The notes beneath the pieces are model-generated. The model was not told where the DNA came from. It made no database searches and saw only the letters and a program-made list of their open reading frames with translations. The translations under genes were made by a program, and so were the position numbers. This document shows, one piece after another, positions 9,372 to 17,599 of a DNA stretch of 64,000 bases. This DNA is from Actinotalea solisilvae (lineage in GTDB: Bacteria; Actinomycetota; Actinomycetes; Actinomycetales; Cellulomonadaceae): contig NZ_JADDKQ010000009.1 of the NCBI RefSeq assembly GCF_016464425.1, positions 248,001-312,000 on the forward strand, given 5' to 3'. Each line of letters opens with the position of its first letter. Within the stretch, counting starts at the first letter, position 1.

Positions 9372-10319
9372 TCACCACGCGTCCGCGCCGGCGAACGACG
9401 TCGGCCGCGGCGCGACGCCGAGGACCCCGCGCAGCACCGTGAGGTCGTAGGTCCGCTCGTGCAGGAGGTGGCTGAGCGCGTAGCGCGTGAGCCGCGGGGC
9501 GGGCACGCCCGGGAGCCGGTGCAGGGCCTCTCCCACGACCGCCGCGGCGAGAGCTAGGCGGGCCGGGACGGGCACCACGCGGACCGGCAGGCCGCGCTCC
9601 GCGAGCAGGGCGGCGAGGGCGTCGCGCAGCACGACGGGCTCGGCGTCGGCGACGTTGGCGACGAGCGCGGTGCCGGCCGCGAGCGGCACGGTGGCCGCGG
9701 CGAGCGCCGCCTCAGCCAGGGTGCCCACGGCGGTGAGGTGCTGGCGGACGTCCCCGCCGCCGGGCAGCAGCAGCCGGTCCCCACGCACCGCGCCGAGGAC
9801 GCGCGGCAGCAGCGTCGTGTCGCCCGGGCCGTACACCGCGTGAGGTCGCAGCACGACGACGTCGCGTCGCGCGGCGGCCGCGAGCACGACGCGCTCGGCA
9901 TCGGCCTTGGCCTCGGCGTACGCGTCGAGGTACCGGTCGACGGGCGCCTCGTGCTCGCGGGCGAGCACGCTCGGTCGGCGCGGGTCGTAGACGCTCGCGC
10001 TCGAGACGTGGACGACCCGCGCGGCGCCGGTGGCCTCGAGCACGGCCCGCGTGCCGTCGACGGTGACCGCGCGCACGCGGTCGAGCGGACCGCCGTCGCC
10101 CACCCAGGCCGCCGCGTGCACGACGACGTCCGCGTCGGCCAGCGCGCGCGCGACCTCGGCGCCGGGCGGGGCCGTGAGGTCCCACGTGACGTGCGGCGCG
10201 CCGGGCACGCCCGCCGCCCGGCGCGACGTCGTGACCACCTCCCATCCCGCGCGCACGGCCGCGCGCGCGACGGCGCCGCCGACGAACCCGGAGGCGCCGG
10301 TCACGACGAGGCGGCTCAT
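9372..10319 (-). CDS. NAD(P)-dependent extended SDR reductase, OleD-like
   Basis: 315 residues. The N-terminal nucleotide motif VTGASGFVGGAVARA (GxxGxxG) is followed by the strand VVHVSSASVYD and the catalytic pair Y134/K138 in YAEAK, then the C-terminal substrate domain of 3-beta-hydroxysteroid dehydrogenase/epimerase type. In Ole pathways OleD reduces the 2-alkyl-3-ketoacid made by OleA to the beta-hydroxyacid; that role fits the context but is inferred. Its ATG overlaps the ligase stop (ATGA), and it is the last gene of a five-gene overlapping operon. It could instead be a sugar-nucleotide epimerase. Confidence 0.8.
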   Translation of the reverse strand: MSRLVVTGASGFVGGAVARAAVRAGWEVVTTSRRAAGVPGAPHVTWDLTAPPGAEVARALADADVVVHAAAWVGDGGPLDRVRAVTVDGTRAVLEATGAARVVHVSSASVYDPRRPSVLAREHEAPVDRYLDAYAEAKADAERVVLAAAARRDVVVLRPHAVYGPGDTTLLPRVLGAVRGDRLLLPGGGDVRQHLTAVGTLAEAALAAATVPLAAGTALVANVADAEPVVLRDALAALLAERGLPVRVVPVPARLALAAAVVGEALHRLPGVPAPRLTRYALSHLLHERTYDLTVLRGVLGVAPRPTSFAGADAW

Positions 10320-11968
10320 GTCGCGCGGGACGCGAGGTGCGCCGCGGCGGCGCCCGCGAGGGCCGCGCGGTCCGGCTTGCGGCTGCGGCCCTGGACCGGG
10401 ACACGGTCGGCGACCAGCACGTGGTCGGGCATCGCACCGTGGTCGAGCACCGTCGGCAGCAGGGGGCGCAGCGCGTCGGCGAGCGCGCCGCCGTCACCGA
10501 TCTCGAACGCCGTGCGCCCGCCCGTGCCCGCGCCGCGCGGCGCTGCGTCGCCGCCCGACGGCGCGTGCGGGACGACGACCAGGACGACCTCCTCGTCGCC
10601 GTCGGCCGCCCGCGGCACGCCCACGAGGAACGCCGCCGCGACCCCCGGCAGCGCGGCGAGGCGCGGCTCGTACAGGCCCGGGTAGATGTTCGTGGTCCCC
10701 CGGATGAGCATGTCGCGCGTGCGGCCCACGAGCACGAGGCGGCCGTCGGCGTCCCACCGCGCCAGGTCGCCCGTGCGGTGCTCGCCCGACGCCGCCGGAC
10801 CGTCGAGCAGGTAGCCGCGCATGAGCGACGGCCCGCCCAGCACGAGCTCGCCCACGCCCGGGGCCGCGTCGCCGTCGACGGCGCCGGTGTCGAGCCGGGC
10901 CGTGACGCCCGCGAGGGGACGTCCGACGAGGTCGCCGTCGACCGCAGCCGCGAGCTTCTCCTCCGCCTCGACGACGGCCACGGGGAGGATCTCCGTCATG
11001 CCGTAGACGCCCGCCCAGCGGGTCCCGGGCAGCAGCGCGCGCGCCCGGCGGAGCAGCGCCGCGGTGACGGGCGCGCCGCCGACGAGCACGGTCCGCGGCC
11101 CGGTCGGCGCGACGCGGCCGTCCTCGACCGCGTCGAGCAGCGCGGTGACGTCTGCGGGCACGAGGAACGTCATCGCCGCGCCGGGCAGGCCGCCCGCGTA
11201 GCCGACGACGTCGTCGGCGGGCGCGCGCCGCGGCAGCGACCACGTGCCGCCCGCCACGAGCGCGGGCAGGCCGAGCAGCATCTGGTCGGTGTGCACGACG
11301 TCGCCCGGCGCGACCTCGCACACCTGGCGCAGCAGCGCGGTGCCGGCGCCGAGCGAGCCGCGCGTGTGCACGACGGCGCGCGGGGCCGCCGTCGTGCCGG
11401 AGGTGAAGACGACGAGCGCCTCGGCGTCCGGGCGTCGGGTGACGCCCTCGGCCGACGGGGGCCCGGCGGCCAGCGTGCGGGCCCGCCGCGCACCGCGCGG
11501 GACGCCCGGCAGCCAGCGCCCCGCGTACGCGTGCCGCACGTCGAGCCGCGCGTAGTCGGGCAGCAGCACGCCCCGGCGCCGCGCGACGTGCGCGAGCGCG
11601 GGCCGCGACAGCGCGTACAGCAGCGACTCGGTCGCCGCCCACGTCGGCGCGGCCGCCCGCACGCGCGCGGCGAACAGCTCGGGCGTCGAGCCGGGGTCGA
11701 CGAGCACGAGCGAGCCGCCCGCGGCCACGACGCCGAGAGCGAGGACGAGCCCCTCGGTGCGCGGGCGGACCGAGAACAGGACGCGGTCGCCGTCGCGCAG
11801 CCCGCCGGCACGCAGCGCCGCGGCGGTCGCGCGCACGCCCGCGCCGAGCGCCGCGTACGTCGTCTCCTGACCGGCGTGGCGCAGCGCGACCCGGCCCGGG
11901 TGGGTGTCGCACTGCGCGAGGACGTCCGCGACGAGGTCGGCGCCGTGCGCCGCAGGGTCGTCGCTCAC
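10316..11968 (-). CDS. AMP-forming acyl ligase (OleC-like or acyl-CoA synthetase)
   Basis: 550-residue ANL-superfamily adenylating enzyme. Motifs in order: phosphate loop VFTSGTTAAPRAVVHTR (residues 188-203), where the usual TGxPKG reads AAPRA; GVYGMTEILPVA (320-330); RTGDLARWDADGRLVLVGR; NIYPGLYEPRL; and a C-terminal GRSRKPDRAAL that may hold the A10 lysine. In Ole/Nlt pathways OleC closes a beta-hydroxyacid into a beta-lactone. The YGxTExLPVA segment resembles OleC, but the hinge DMLIRGTTNIYP resembles ordinary acyl-CoA ligases, so the product is uncertain. The GTG start overlaps the P450 stop (GTGA). Confidence 0.85.
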   Translation of the reverse strand: MSDDPAAHGADLVADVLAQCDTHPGRVALRHAGQETTYAALGAGVRATAAALRAGGLRDGDRVLFSVRPRTEGLVLALGVVAAGGSLVLVDPGSTPELFAARVRAAAPTWAATESLLYALSRPALAHVARRRGVLLPDYARLDVRHAYAGRWLPGVPRGARRARTLAAGPPSAEGVTRRPDAEALVVFTSGTTAAPRAVVHTRGSLGAGTALLRQVCEVAPGDVVHTDQMLLGLPALVAGGTWSLPRRAPADDVVGYAGGLPGAAMTFLVPADVTALLDAVEDGRVAPTGPRTVLVGGAPVTAALLRRARALLPGTRWAGVYGMTEILPVAVVEAEEKLAAAVDGDLVGRPLAGVTARLDTGAVDGDAAPGVGELVLGGPSLMRGYLLDGPAASGEHRTGDLARWDADGRLVLVGRTRDMLIRGTTNIYPGLYEPRLAALPGVAAAFLVGVPRAADGDEEVVLVVVPHAPSGGDAAPRGAGTGGRTAFEIGDGGALADALRPLLPTVLDHGAMPDHVLVADRVPVQGRSRKPDRAALAGAAAAHLASRAT

Positions 11969-13176
11969 GCGCACGCCACCCGCAGGGACGCGTAGGCCGG
12001 GATGAGGACGCGCCGGGCGACCTCGCGGTCGACCACGCGGAGCGGACCGCGCTCGCGCACCGCCGCGACGAGCGCGTCGAGCACCGCGGTGATCTGCACG
12101 GTCGCGAGCGGCATGCCGAGGCAGAAGTGGGGCCCGGCGCCGAACCAGAGCTGGCGGACGGCGGCGGGCGGCGGGGTGTCCGGGTCGAACGGACCGGCCG
12201 CGCGGCAGCACAGCAGGGTCGCGACGACGACCCGGTCCCCCGGGCGCACGGCGACGTCCCCGATCCGTCCGGGCGCCTCGACGCTGCGGAGCATCGCGGG
12301 CGTGGGCGCGGTGATCCGCAGCGCCTCGCCGACGACGCGTCCCGCGAGCAGCGGGTCGTCCGAGGCCGCGAGCCGCACGTCCCACCCCGTGTCCGCGAGC
12401 AGCGCGGCGAGCCGCGGGACGAACGACACGAGCGTCTCGGTCCCCGTGAGCACGAACGCCCCGACGGCGCCGAGGGCCTCGCGCTCGCTGAGGCCGAGGC
12501 CGCGCATGCGCCCGGGCACCGTGGCCTCGTCGCCCTCGCGGTACGCGATCGCCGCGTGCGCGGTGAGGCGGCCGAGCACGGCGCGCGCCCGGCGCACCTG
12601 CGCGCCGGTGAGGCGCCGGCGGTGGAGGCGGACCATGCCGACGATCTCCTGCGCGTCCCGGAACGCCGCGCGCACGCCGTCGTCGGTCGCGGGCAGGCCC
12701 GTCATGCGGCAGATCACCGAGCCCGCGACGCGCCCGGCCATCGCCACGAGGTCGACGGTCTCCCTCGCGACCAGCGCGCGGGTGAGGGCCGCGCCCTCGG
12801 CCGCGAGGACCGGCCCGGTGAGCTCGGCGACGGCGCGCGGCGTGAAGAGGCCCGCGAGCCGCCCGCGCAGGCGCGCGTGGTCGGCGCCCTCCATGTTGAG
12901 CAGCACCGCGGGGCCGAGCACGGGCGTCCAGAGGTCGGCCGGCGAGCCCGGCCCGGTCTTGGTGAAGGTCGCCGCGTCGAGGAGCACCTCGCGCGCGAGC
13001 GCCGCGTCGCTCACGACGACGCCGATGCCGGGCACGCGCACGACCGGCCCGCGGGCGGCCACGCGGCGCAGGAACGGCAGCACGACGGGGTGGGCGCCGT
13101 GCTGCACACGCTCCTCCCAGCGCATCGCCTCGGCGAGCGACCCCGCCGGCCGCGCGAGACCGGGCGCTCCGGTCAC
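11965..13176 (-). CDS. Cytochrome P450 (operon member)
   Basis: 403-residue soluble bacterial P450. I-helix oxygen motif TGTET (244-248), ExxR as E284-R287, and the heme loop FGAGPHFCLGMPLA with cysteine C352. It needs external ferredoxin and reductase, neither of which is encoded nearby. It is clearly related to the divergent P450 at 15071: both have an LWxxVLGP segment and RQLWFGAG before the heme cysteine. It is likely to hydroxylate or desaturate the fatty-acyl-derived product of the cluster (inference). The GTG start overlaps the glycosyltransferase stop. Confidence 0.93.
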   Translation of the reverse strand: MTGAPGLARPAGSLAEAMRWEERVQHGAHPVVLPFLRRVAARGPVVRVPGIGVVVSDAALAREVLLDAATFTKTGPGSPADLWTPVLGPAVLLNMEGADHARLRGRLAGLFTPRAVAELTGPVLAAEGAALTRALVARETVDLVAMAGRVAGSVICRMTGLPATDDGVRAAFRDAQEIVGMVRLHRRRLTGAQVRRARAVLGRLTAHAAIAYREGDEATVPGRMRGLGLSEREALGAVGAFVLTGTETLVSFVPRLAALLADTGWDVRLAASDDPLLAGRVVGEALRITAPTPAMLRSVEAPGRIGDVAVRPGDRVVVATLLCCRAAGPFDPDTPPPAAVRQLWFGAGPHFCLGMPLATVQITAVLDALVAAVRERGPLRVVDREVARRVLIPAYASLRVACA

Positions 13177-13964
13177 CGGATGTCCACGAGCTCGGGGCGG
13201 TACCGGTGGTCGGCGTACCAGGCGAGCGTGCGGCGCAGCCCCCACGCGTGGACGCGCCGCACCGACGCGTGGATGACGACGTCGCGGCGGTAGCCGTAGC
13301 GCGGCGTGAGCCGGCGCACCGCGTTGACGAGCGCGCGGTCCTCGTGGAGGTCCTCGATCGCCGTGCGCGGGAAGCCGCCCGCGCGCTCGTAGAGGTCCGC
13401 CGTGATGGCGAGGTTGCAGCCGGGGCACATGAGGTACGGGCCGAGGTAGGCGGGGTCCTGGTTGCCGGGGCGGACCTGGCCGAAGCGGGCGGCGAGCGCG
13501 ACGGCACCGCGGAGCGCCGCGCGGCGCGCCGGGCCGACGGGCACGTCGTCCGAGCGCGGCAGCATCGGGCCTGTCACGAGCTCGAGGTCGGTGGAGAGCG
13601 CCCGGCGCACGGCGCGCGTCCAGCCGGGCGCGGGGACGCAGTCGGCGTCGGTGCGGGCGAGGAGGGTCGCCCCGGCGGCGATCGCGGTGCGCATGCCCGT
13701 GTCGGCCGCCGCGCCGGTGCCCTTGACCTGCTCCTCGACCACCCGCCACCGCGTCAGGCCCCACCGCTCGACGAACGCGCGCACGACGTCGGCCGTCCCG
13801 TCGGTCGAGCCGTTGTCGACGACCACGACGTCGAAGTCCTGGTCCTCCTGGTCGCGCAGCGCCGTGAGGGTCGCGCCGATGCCGGCGACCTCCTGGAACG
13901 CGGGCACGACGACGGCGAGGCGGCCGGTGCGTGCGGCGGCGTACGGCCGGGGGTGGCCGCTCAC
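13173..13964 (-). CDS. Family 2 glycosyltransferase
   Basis: 263 residues with a GT-A fold: LAVVVPAFQEVAGIGATL near residue 16, VVVVDNGSTDGTADVV (47-60) and the metal-binding DxD as D106-A-D108 in ARTDADCVP, then LMCPGCNLAITADLYERAG and the acceptor/catalytic region AIEDLHEDRALVNAV. There are no transmembrane segments, so it is probably a soluble sugar transferase. GTG start and stop both overlap neighbours (GTGA), placing it between the OleA-like enzyme and the P450 in one transcript. It may glycosylate the lipid product; acceptor and donor are unknown. Confidence 0.88.
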   Translation of the reverse strand: MSGHPRPYAAARTGRLAVVVPAFQEVAGIGATLTALRDQEDQDFDVVVVDNGSTDGTADVVRAFVERWGLTRWRVVEEQVKGTGAAADTGMRTAIAAGATLLARTDADCVPAPGWTRAVRRALSTDLELVTGPMLPRSDDVPVGPARRAALRGAVALAARFGQVRPGNQDPAYLGPYLMCPGCNLAITADLYERAGGFPRTAIEDLHEDRALVNAVRRLTPRYGYRRDVVIHASVRRVHAWGLRRTLAWYADHRYRPELVDIR

Positions 13965-15025
13965 ATCCGTACGGCCATCGCGCCGATGCTGATGCCGCCC
14001 GCCAGGCCCACGAGGACGACGACGTCGCCCGGCTCCAGGCGGCCCTGCTCCTGCGCGCGCACGAGCTGGAGCGGGAGCGTCACCGACGCGAGGTTGCCGT
14101 GGTCCGCGACGGTGAGCAGGGTCTTCTCGGGCGGCAGGCCGAGGGCCTCGTGCACGTCGCGCAGGTAGGTCACCGCGACCTGGTGCACCGCGACGAGGGC
14201 GACGTCGTCCCAGGTGAGGCCGGCACGCCCGAGCACGTCGAGCACCGTCGCCGGGCCGAGCGCGAGGAAGGCCTCGCGCAGGCGGCCGCCGTCGATGTCG
14301 AAGTAGGTGCGGTCGAGGTCGCGGGGGTGGGTGGTGCCGCCGCCGGGGAGCGTGCCGATGCTCCAGTGCCCCGACTCGGCGGCGAAGGCCGACGCGAGGA
14401 TGCCCGCAGGCGCCGGGCCCGCGTCCGGGGACGCCGCGCGGACCAGGACCGCGGCGCCGCCGTCGGACATCGTGTAGCCCGCGGCCGAGCGCAGGTAGGT
14501 CGCGCGGTCGGGCACGTCCCAGCGCACCGCGCGCGACGGCGCCTCCCCCGACGCGACGAGCACGGTGGCGTAGCGCCCGGTGCCGATGAGCGCCTCGGCG
14601 ACCTCGAACGCGTTGAGCACGGAGTTGCACGCGTTCTTCACGTCCATGACCGGGCACCGGAGGCCCAGCTTCTGGGCCACGATGTGCGCCGTCGCGGGCT
14701 CGACCATGTCCTGGCTCGCGGACGCGAACAGCAGGAGGTCGACGTCGTCGGTGCGCAGGCCCTGGGCGGCGAGCAGCTTCTCGGCCGCGGCGACCGCGAG
14801 GTCGGACGCCTGCCAGTCGTCCGGCAGCAGGTGGACGGTCCGCACCCCGGTGAGCCGCTCGACCATGCCGGGCGGGGGCGCGACGCCCGGGTTGCGCTCG
14901 GTGAGGCGGCGCTCGGCGTCGGCGACGGCGACCGTGCGCTCGGGCAGGTGGACCTCGACCCCGGCCAGGACCGCGACGGGCGCCGGCGCGGAGCGCACTC
15001 GCGCGGACGGGAGGGCGGCGGGCAT
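13961..15025 (-). CDS. OleA-like 3-oxoacyl-ACP synthase III family (thiolase-fold) enzyme
   Basis: 354 residues of the FabH/OleA family with the triad C133 (DVKNACNSVLNAFE), H281 (AVHQVAV) and N311 (DHGNLAS); His-Asn spacing is 30, as in FabH and OleA. Residue E109 in DMVEPATAHIV stands where FabH has Phe87, the residue reaching into the partner active site, and where OleA carries the Glu needed for head-to-head Claisen condensation of two acyl chains. This favours OleA-type chemistry over fatty acid initiation. It is the first gene of the overlapping operon. A TAGGCT box 7 bases upstream of the ATG suggests a leaderless mRNA. The OleA assignment comes from reading by eye. Confidence 0.82.
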   Translation of the reverse strand: MPAALPSARVRSAPAPVAVLAGVEVHLPERTVAVADAERRLTERNPGVAPPPGMVERLTGVRTVHLLPDDWQASDLAVAAAEKLLAAQGLRTDDVDLLLFASASQDMVEPATAHIVAQKLGLRCPVMDVKNACNSVLNAFEVAEALIGTGRYATVLVASGEAPSRAVRWDVPDRATYLRSAAGYTMSDGGAAVLVRAASPDAGPAPAGILASAFAAESGHWSIGTLPGGGTTHPRDLDRTYFDIDGGRLREAFLALGPATVLDVLGRAGLTWDDVALVAVHQVAVTYLRDVHEALGLPPEKTLLTVADHGNLASVTLPLQLVRAQEQGRLEPGDVVVLVGLAGGISIGAMAVRM

Positions 15026-15032
15026 GCGGAGG

Positions 15033-15038
15033 AGCCTA
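15033..15038 (-). promoter_or_regulatory. Candidate -10 box of the OleA-like operon
   Basis: TAGGCT on the minus strand, 7 bases before the ATG. No clear -35 was seen. Only 45 bases separate this start from the divergent P450, whose candidate -10 (CACAGT, 15058-15063) is 7 bases before its own ATG. Confidence 0.45.
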
Positions 15039-15070
15039 GCCAGGCGCCCCGGGGTGGCACAGTGACGCCC

Positions 15071-16258
15071 ATGCTCGCCCACGCCCGCGACGCGGCCCTC
15101 CTGGTCGCCGCGCGCCCGTCCGTCGCCGCCCTGCTGCTCGCGGGCCGCGCGCTCGCCCCGCGCCGCGTCGTGCGCGTGCCGCGCGTGGGCTGGGTGACGG
15201 CGTCGCCGCTCCTGTCCCGACAGGCGCTCAACGACCACCGCGCCTTCTCCATGGTCGGTGAGGGCGGCGTCGGGCACCTGTGGGCGCAGGTGCTCGGCCC
15301 GTGGGTCACCGAGCTGTTCGACGGTCCCGGCCACCACGACCTGCGCTCGCGCTCGCGCGAGCTGTTCACCGATGCGGCAGCGAGCGAGCAGGTCGCGGAC
15401 GTGTGGGGACCCCTGCTCGCCTCCGCGCGCGCGACCCTCGCCGCCGGTGGCGAGGTCGACGTCGCCGACCTCGCCCGCGTCGCGGTCGGCCGGATGATGA
15501 TCGCGTCGCTCGGCATTCCCGTCGGGGGCGGCGACGGCGAGGTGACCGACGACGAGGCGCGCCTCGTCTTCGCGCGCGGCGAGCGGCTGGCCGCGACGGC
15601 GATGCGCGCGACCACGCAGCCCGTGCTCGACCCCGCGCTCGTGGACGTGGCCCGCGACGTCGTCGCCGAGCTGACCGCGGGCGTGCCCCACGCCTACCGG
15701 ACCGCACCCGGGTCGACGCTGCTCGGGCGCATGCGCGAGCTCGGGGTGACCGAGCGCGAGGCCACGGGGCTCTCGGCGCTGCTGCTGGTCGCGGGGACGG
15801 AGACGTCGGCCTCGGCGATGCAGCGCACGGTCGCCCTGCTGGTCGACACGGGTGAGCAGCACCGACTGCTGCGCGAGCCCGAGCGCCTCGACGACGCGGT
15901 GCGCGAGGGCCTGCGGGTGAGCACGCCGGCGGTCGTCATCGGGCGTTCGGTCGCGGCCGACGTCGAGCTGGGCGGGCGGACGCTGCGCGCGGGCGAGAGC
16001 CTGCTGGCCCTCGTGTGGTCCGCGAACACCGCCGTCGGGCGCTTCCGCCTCGACCGGCCCTACGCGCCCGAGAACCGCCAGCTCTGGTTCGGCGCCGGCC
16101 GCCACCTGTGCCTGGGCGCACCGCTCGCCCGCGCCGAGGTGCGCGGACTCGTGGAGACCCTCTGGGCCGACGGCGAACCGCTGCGCGTCGTGCGGCGCAG
16201 CCCGCAGCGCGGCGTCCTCGTGCCGGGGTACCGCCGCCTCGTGGTCACGCGCGCCTGA
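15071..16258 (+). CDS. Cytochrome P450 (divergent from the OleA-like operon)
   Basis: 395-residue P450: AGTET in the I-helix (241-245), ExxR as E279-R282, and heme loop FGAGRHLCLGAPLA with C347. It shares unusual segments with the P450 at 11965 (HLWAQVLGP against DLWTPVLGP; RQLWFGAG in both), so the two are paralogues that may act on the same scaffold. The ATG at 15071 was chosen because the helix-rich N terminus begins there and only 45 bases separate it from the divergent operon. No redox partner gene is adjacent. Confidence 0.92.
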   Translation: MLAHARDAALLVAARPSVAALLLAGRALAPRRVVRVPRVGWVTASPLLSRQALNDHRAFSMVGEGGVGHLWAQVLGPWVTELFDGPGHHDLRSRSRELFTDAAASEQVADVWGPLLASARATLAAGGEVDVADLARVAVGRMMIASLGIPVGGGDGEVTDDEARLVFARGERLAATAMRATTQPVLDPALVDVARDVVAELTAGVPHAYRTAPGSTLLGRMRELGVTEREATGLSALLLVAGTETSASAMQRTVALLVDTGEQHRLLREPERLDDAVREGLRVSTPAVVIGRSVAADVELGGRTLRAGESLLALVWSANTAVGRFRLDRPYAPENRQLWFGAGRHLCLGAPLARAEVRGLVETLWADGEPLRVVRRSPQRGVLVPGYRRLVVTRA

Positions 16259-16393
16259 CGCAGGGCGTGCGGGGTCTCGCACGGCCGCCCGATCTTCTCC
16301 GCGATCCCTTCACCTCGTCCGGCGTTCGTCCGGGGGCGCGCCCGGCTACGGTCGGCAGCAGGAGGCTGGGTGGCCCGACAGGAGGCGATCACG

Positions 16394-16717
16394 GTGCGAC
16401 GACGGCGTCGAACAGTGGCCTGCGCAGCCGCGCTGCTGGTCGCGGCCGTCGCCGGCTGCGCCCCTACCGGCGACATCAGCATCACGAACGACAGCGGCCG
16501 CTCCGTCACGGTGCGCCTCGGCTCCGAGGACGTCGGCGAGGTGACGCCGCACGGGGGCGTCGTCCTGCTCGACGTCACCGAGTGCTACGAGGGCGACGTG
16601 ACCGTGACCTACGCGGACGGCGCCGTCGTCCGGCTCGACGGGCCGCTCTGCCCCGGGCAGACCCTCGCCGTCCACGACGGCGAGGCGCTGATCCGCGGCG
16701 AGGCGAGCACCAGCTGA
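16394..16717 (+). CDS. Small secreted lipoprotein, function unknown
   Basis: 107 residues from the GTG at 16394, which has AGGAGG with 8 bases spacing. A second AGGAGG with poorer spacing serves an in-frame GTG at 16370. The N terminus is a run of arginines, an Ala/Val hydrophobic stretch and the lipobox VAGC (C22), giving a lipid-anchored extracellular protein. The mature part looks all-beta (ITNDSGRSVTVRLGSEDVG) with two cysteines, C62 and C87 by this start, that could form a disulfide. No family was recognised. It lies downstream of the second P450 but has its own ribosome-binding site. Confidence 0.7.
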   Translation: MRRRRRTVACAAALLVAAVAGCAPTGDISITNDSGRSVTVRLGSEDVGEVTPHGGVVLLDVTECYEGDVTVTYADGAVVRLDGPLCPGQTLAVHDGEALIRGEASTS

Positions 16718-16765
16718 GCAGCGAACTCGCTCGTCAGCGGCGCGCGCGGCACGGGAGGATCCAGC

Positions 16766-17458
16766 ATGCTCACGCTCGAGGAGATCTTTCCGCCCTTCGC
16801 GCTGTCGATCGCCGCCGGCCCCGTCGAGCTCCGCGTGCTGCGCGACGAGGACCTGCCCGAGCTCGTCGAGCTCGTGCGCGGCGGTGTCGAGGCCCCCGGG
16901 CTGCCCATGCCCTTCCTGCGCGCCTGGCACCAGGAGACCTTCGCCCCCGGCGCCCCGGAGGGGTTCCCGACGAGCTCGCTGCGGTGGTGGTGGACGCAGC
17001 GGGCGACCGTCGCGGCCGACCAGTGGTGCCTCACGCTCGTCGTCCGGCGCGACGGCGTGCTCGTCGGCATGCAGGACCTGCACGCGGACGACTTCGCGCT
17101 GACGCGCACGGTCCACACCGGCTCGTGGCTGGGCCGGCACCACCAGGGGGTCGGGACGGGGACGCTCATGCGACGGCTCGTCGTCGGCTTCGCGTTCGAC
17201 GAGCTCGGTGCGCAGGCGTGCGAGTCGGGCTACGTCGTCGGCAACCACGCCTCGGCGGCGGTCAGCCGCAAGGTCGGCTACGTCGAGAACGGCCGTCGCC
17301 GCATGGTCCAGCACGCGCGGGACGGCAAGGTCGGTGTCGACGAGCAGCGCGTGATCGTGACGCCGGAGACGTTCGTGCGCGCCGGTGACCCGGTCACGGT
17401 CGAGGGCGCCGAGGCGCTCCGCCGCTTCCTGTCGATCGACCCCGCCCCCGTCACCTGA
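16766..17458 (+). CDS. GNAT family N-acetyltransferase
   Basis: 230-residue acetyltransferase. The N-terminal half places substrate-binding strands (VELRVLRDEDLPELVELV); the acetyl-CoA loop is GRHHQGVGTGTLMRRL (Q/RxxGxG/A type), followed by SGYVVGNHASAAVSRKVGYVENG, the usual helix-strand of RimJ/RimL-like members. It probably acetylates an amino group of a protein, amino acid or small molecule. GGGAGGA precedes the ATG with good spacing. The gene stands alone. Confidence 0.85.
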   Translation: MLTLEEIFPPFALSIAAGPVELRVLRDEDLPELVELVRGGVEAPGLPMPFLRAWHQETFAPGAPEGFPTSSLRWWWTQRATVAADQWCLTLVVRRDGVLVGMQDLHADDFALTRTVHTGSWLGRHHQGVGTGTLMRRLVVGFAFDELGAQACESGYVVGNHASAAVSRKVGYVENGRRRMVQHARDGKVGVDEQRVIVTPETFVRAGDPVTVEGAEALRRFLSIDPAPVT

Positions 17459-17599
17459 CGCCAGCACCCGCCGAGGTCGACGACGTCCGTCGAGGTCGAC
17501 AGCTGCAGGTGCCGAGCTCGGCGGAACATGTCGCCCTCGGCGCGGGGCGTGGCCTTGCCCGGCGGAGCGGCTCGGCCGAGAGTGGGGGTGGGAGGGCTC

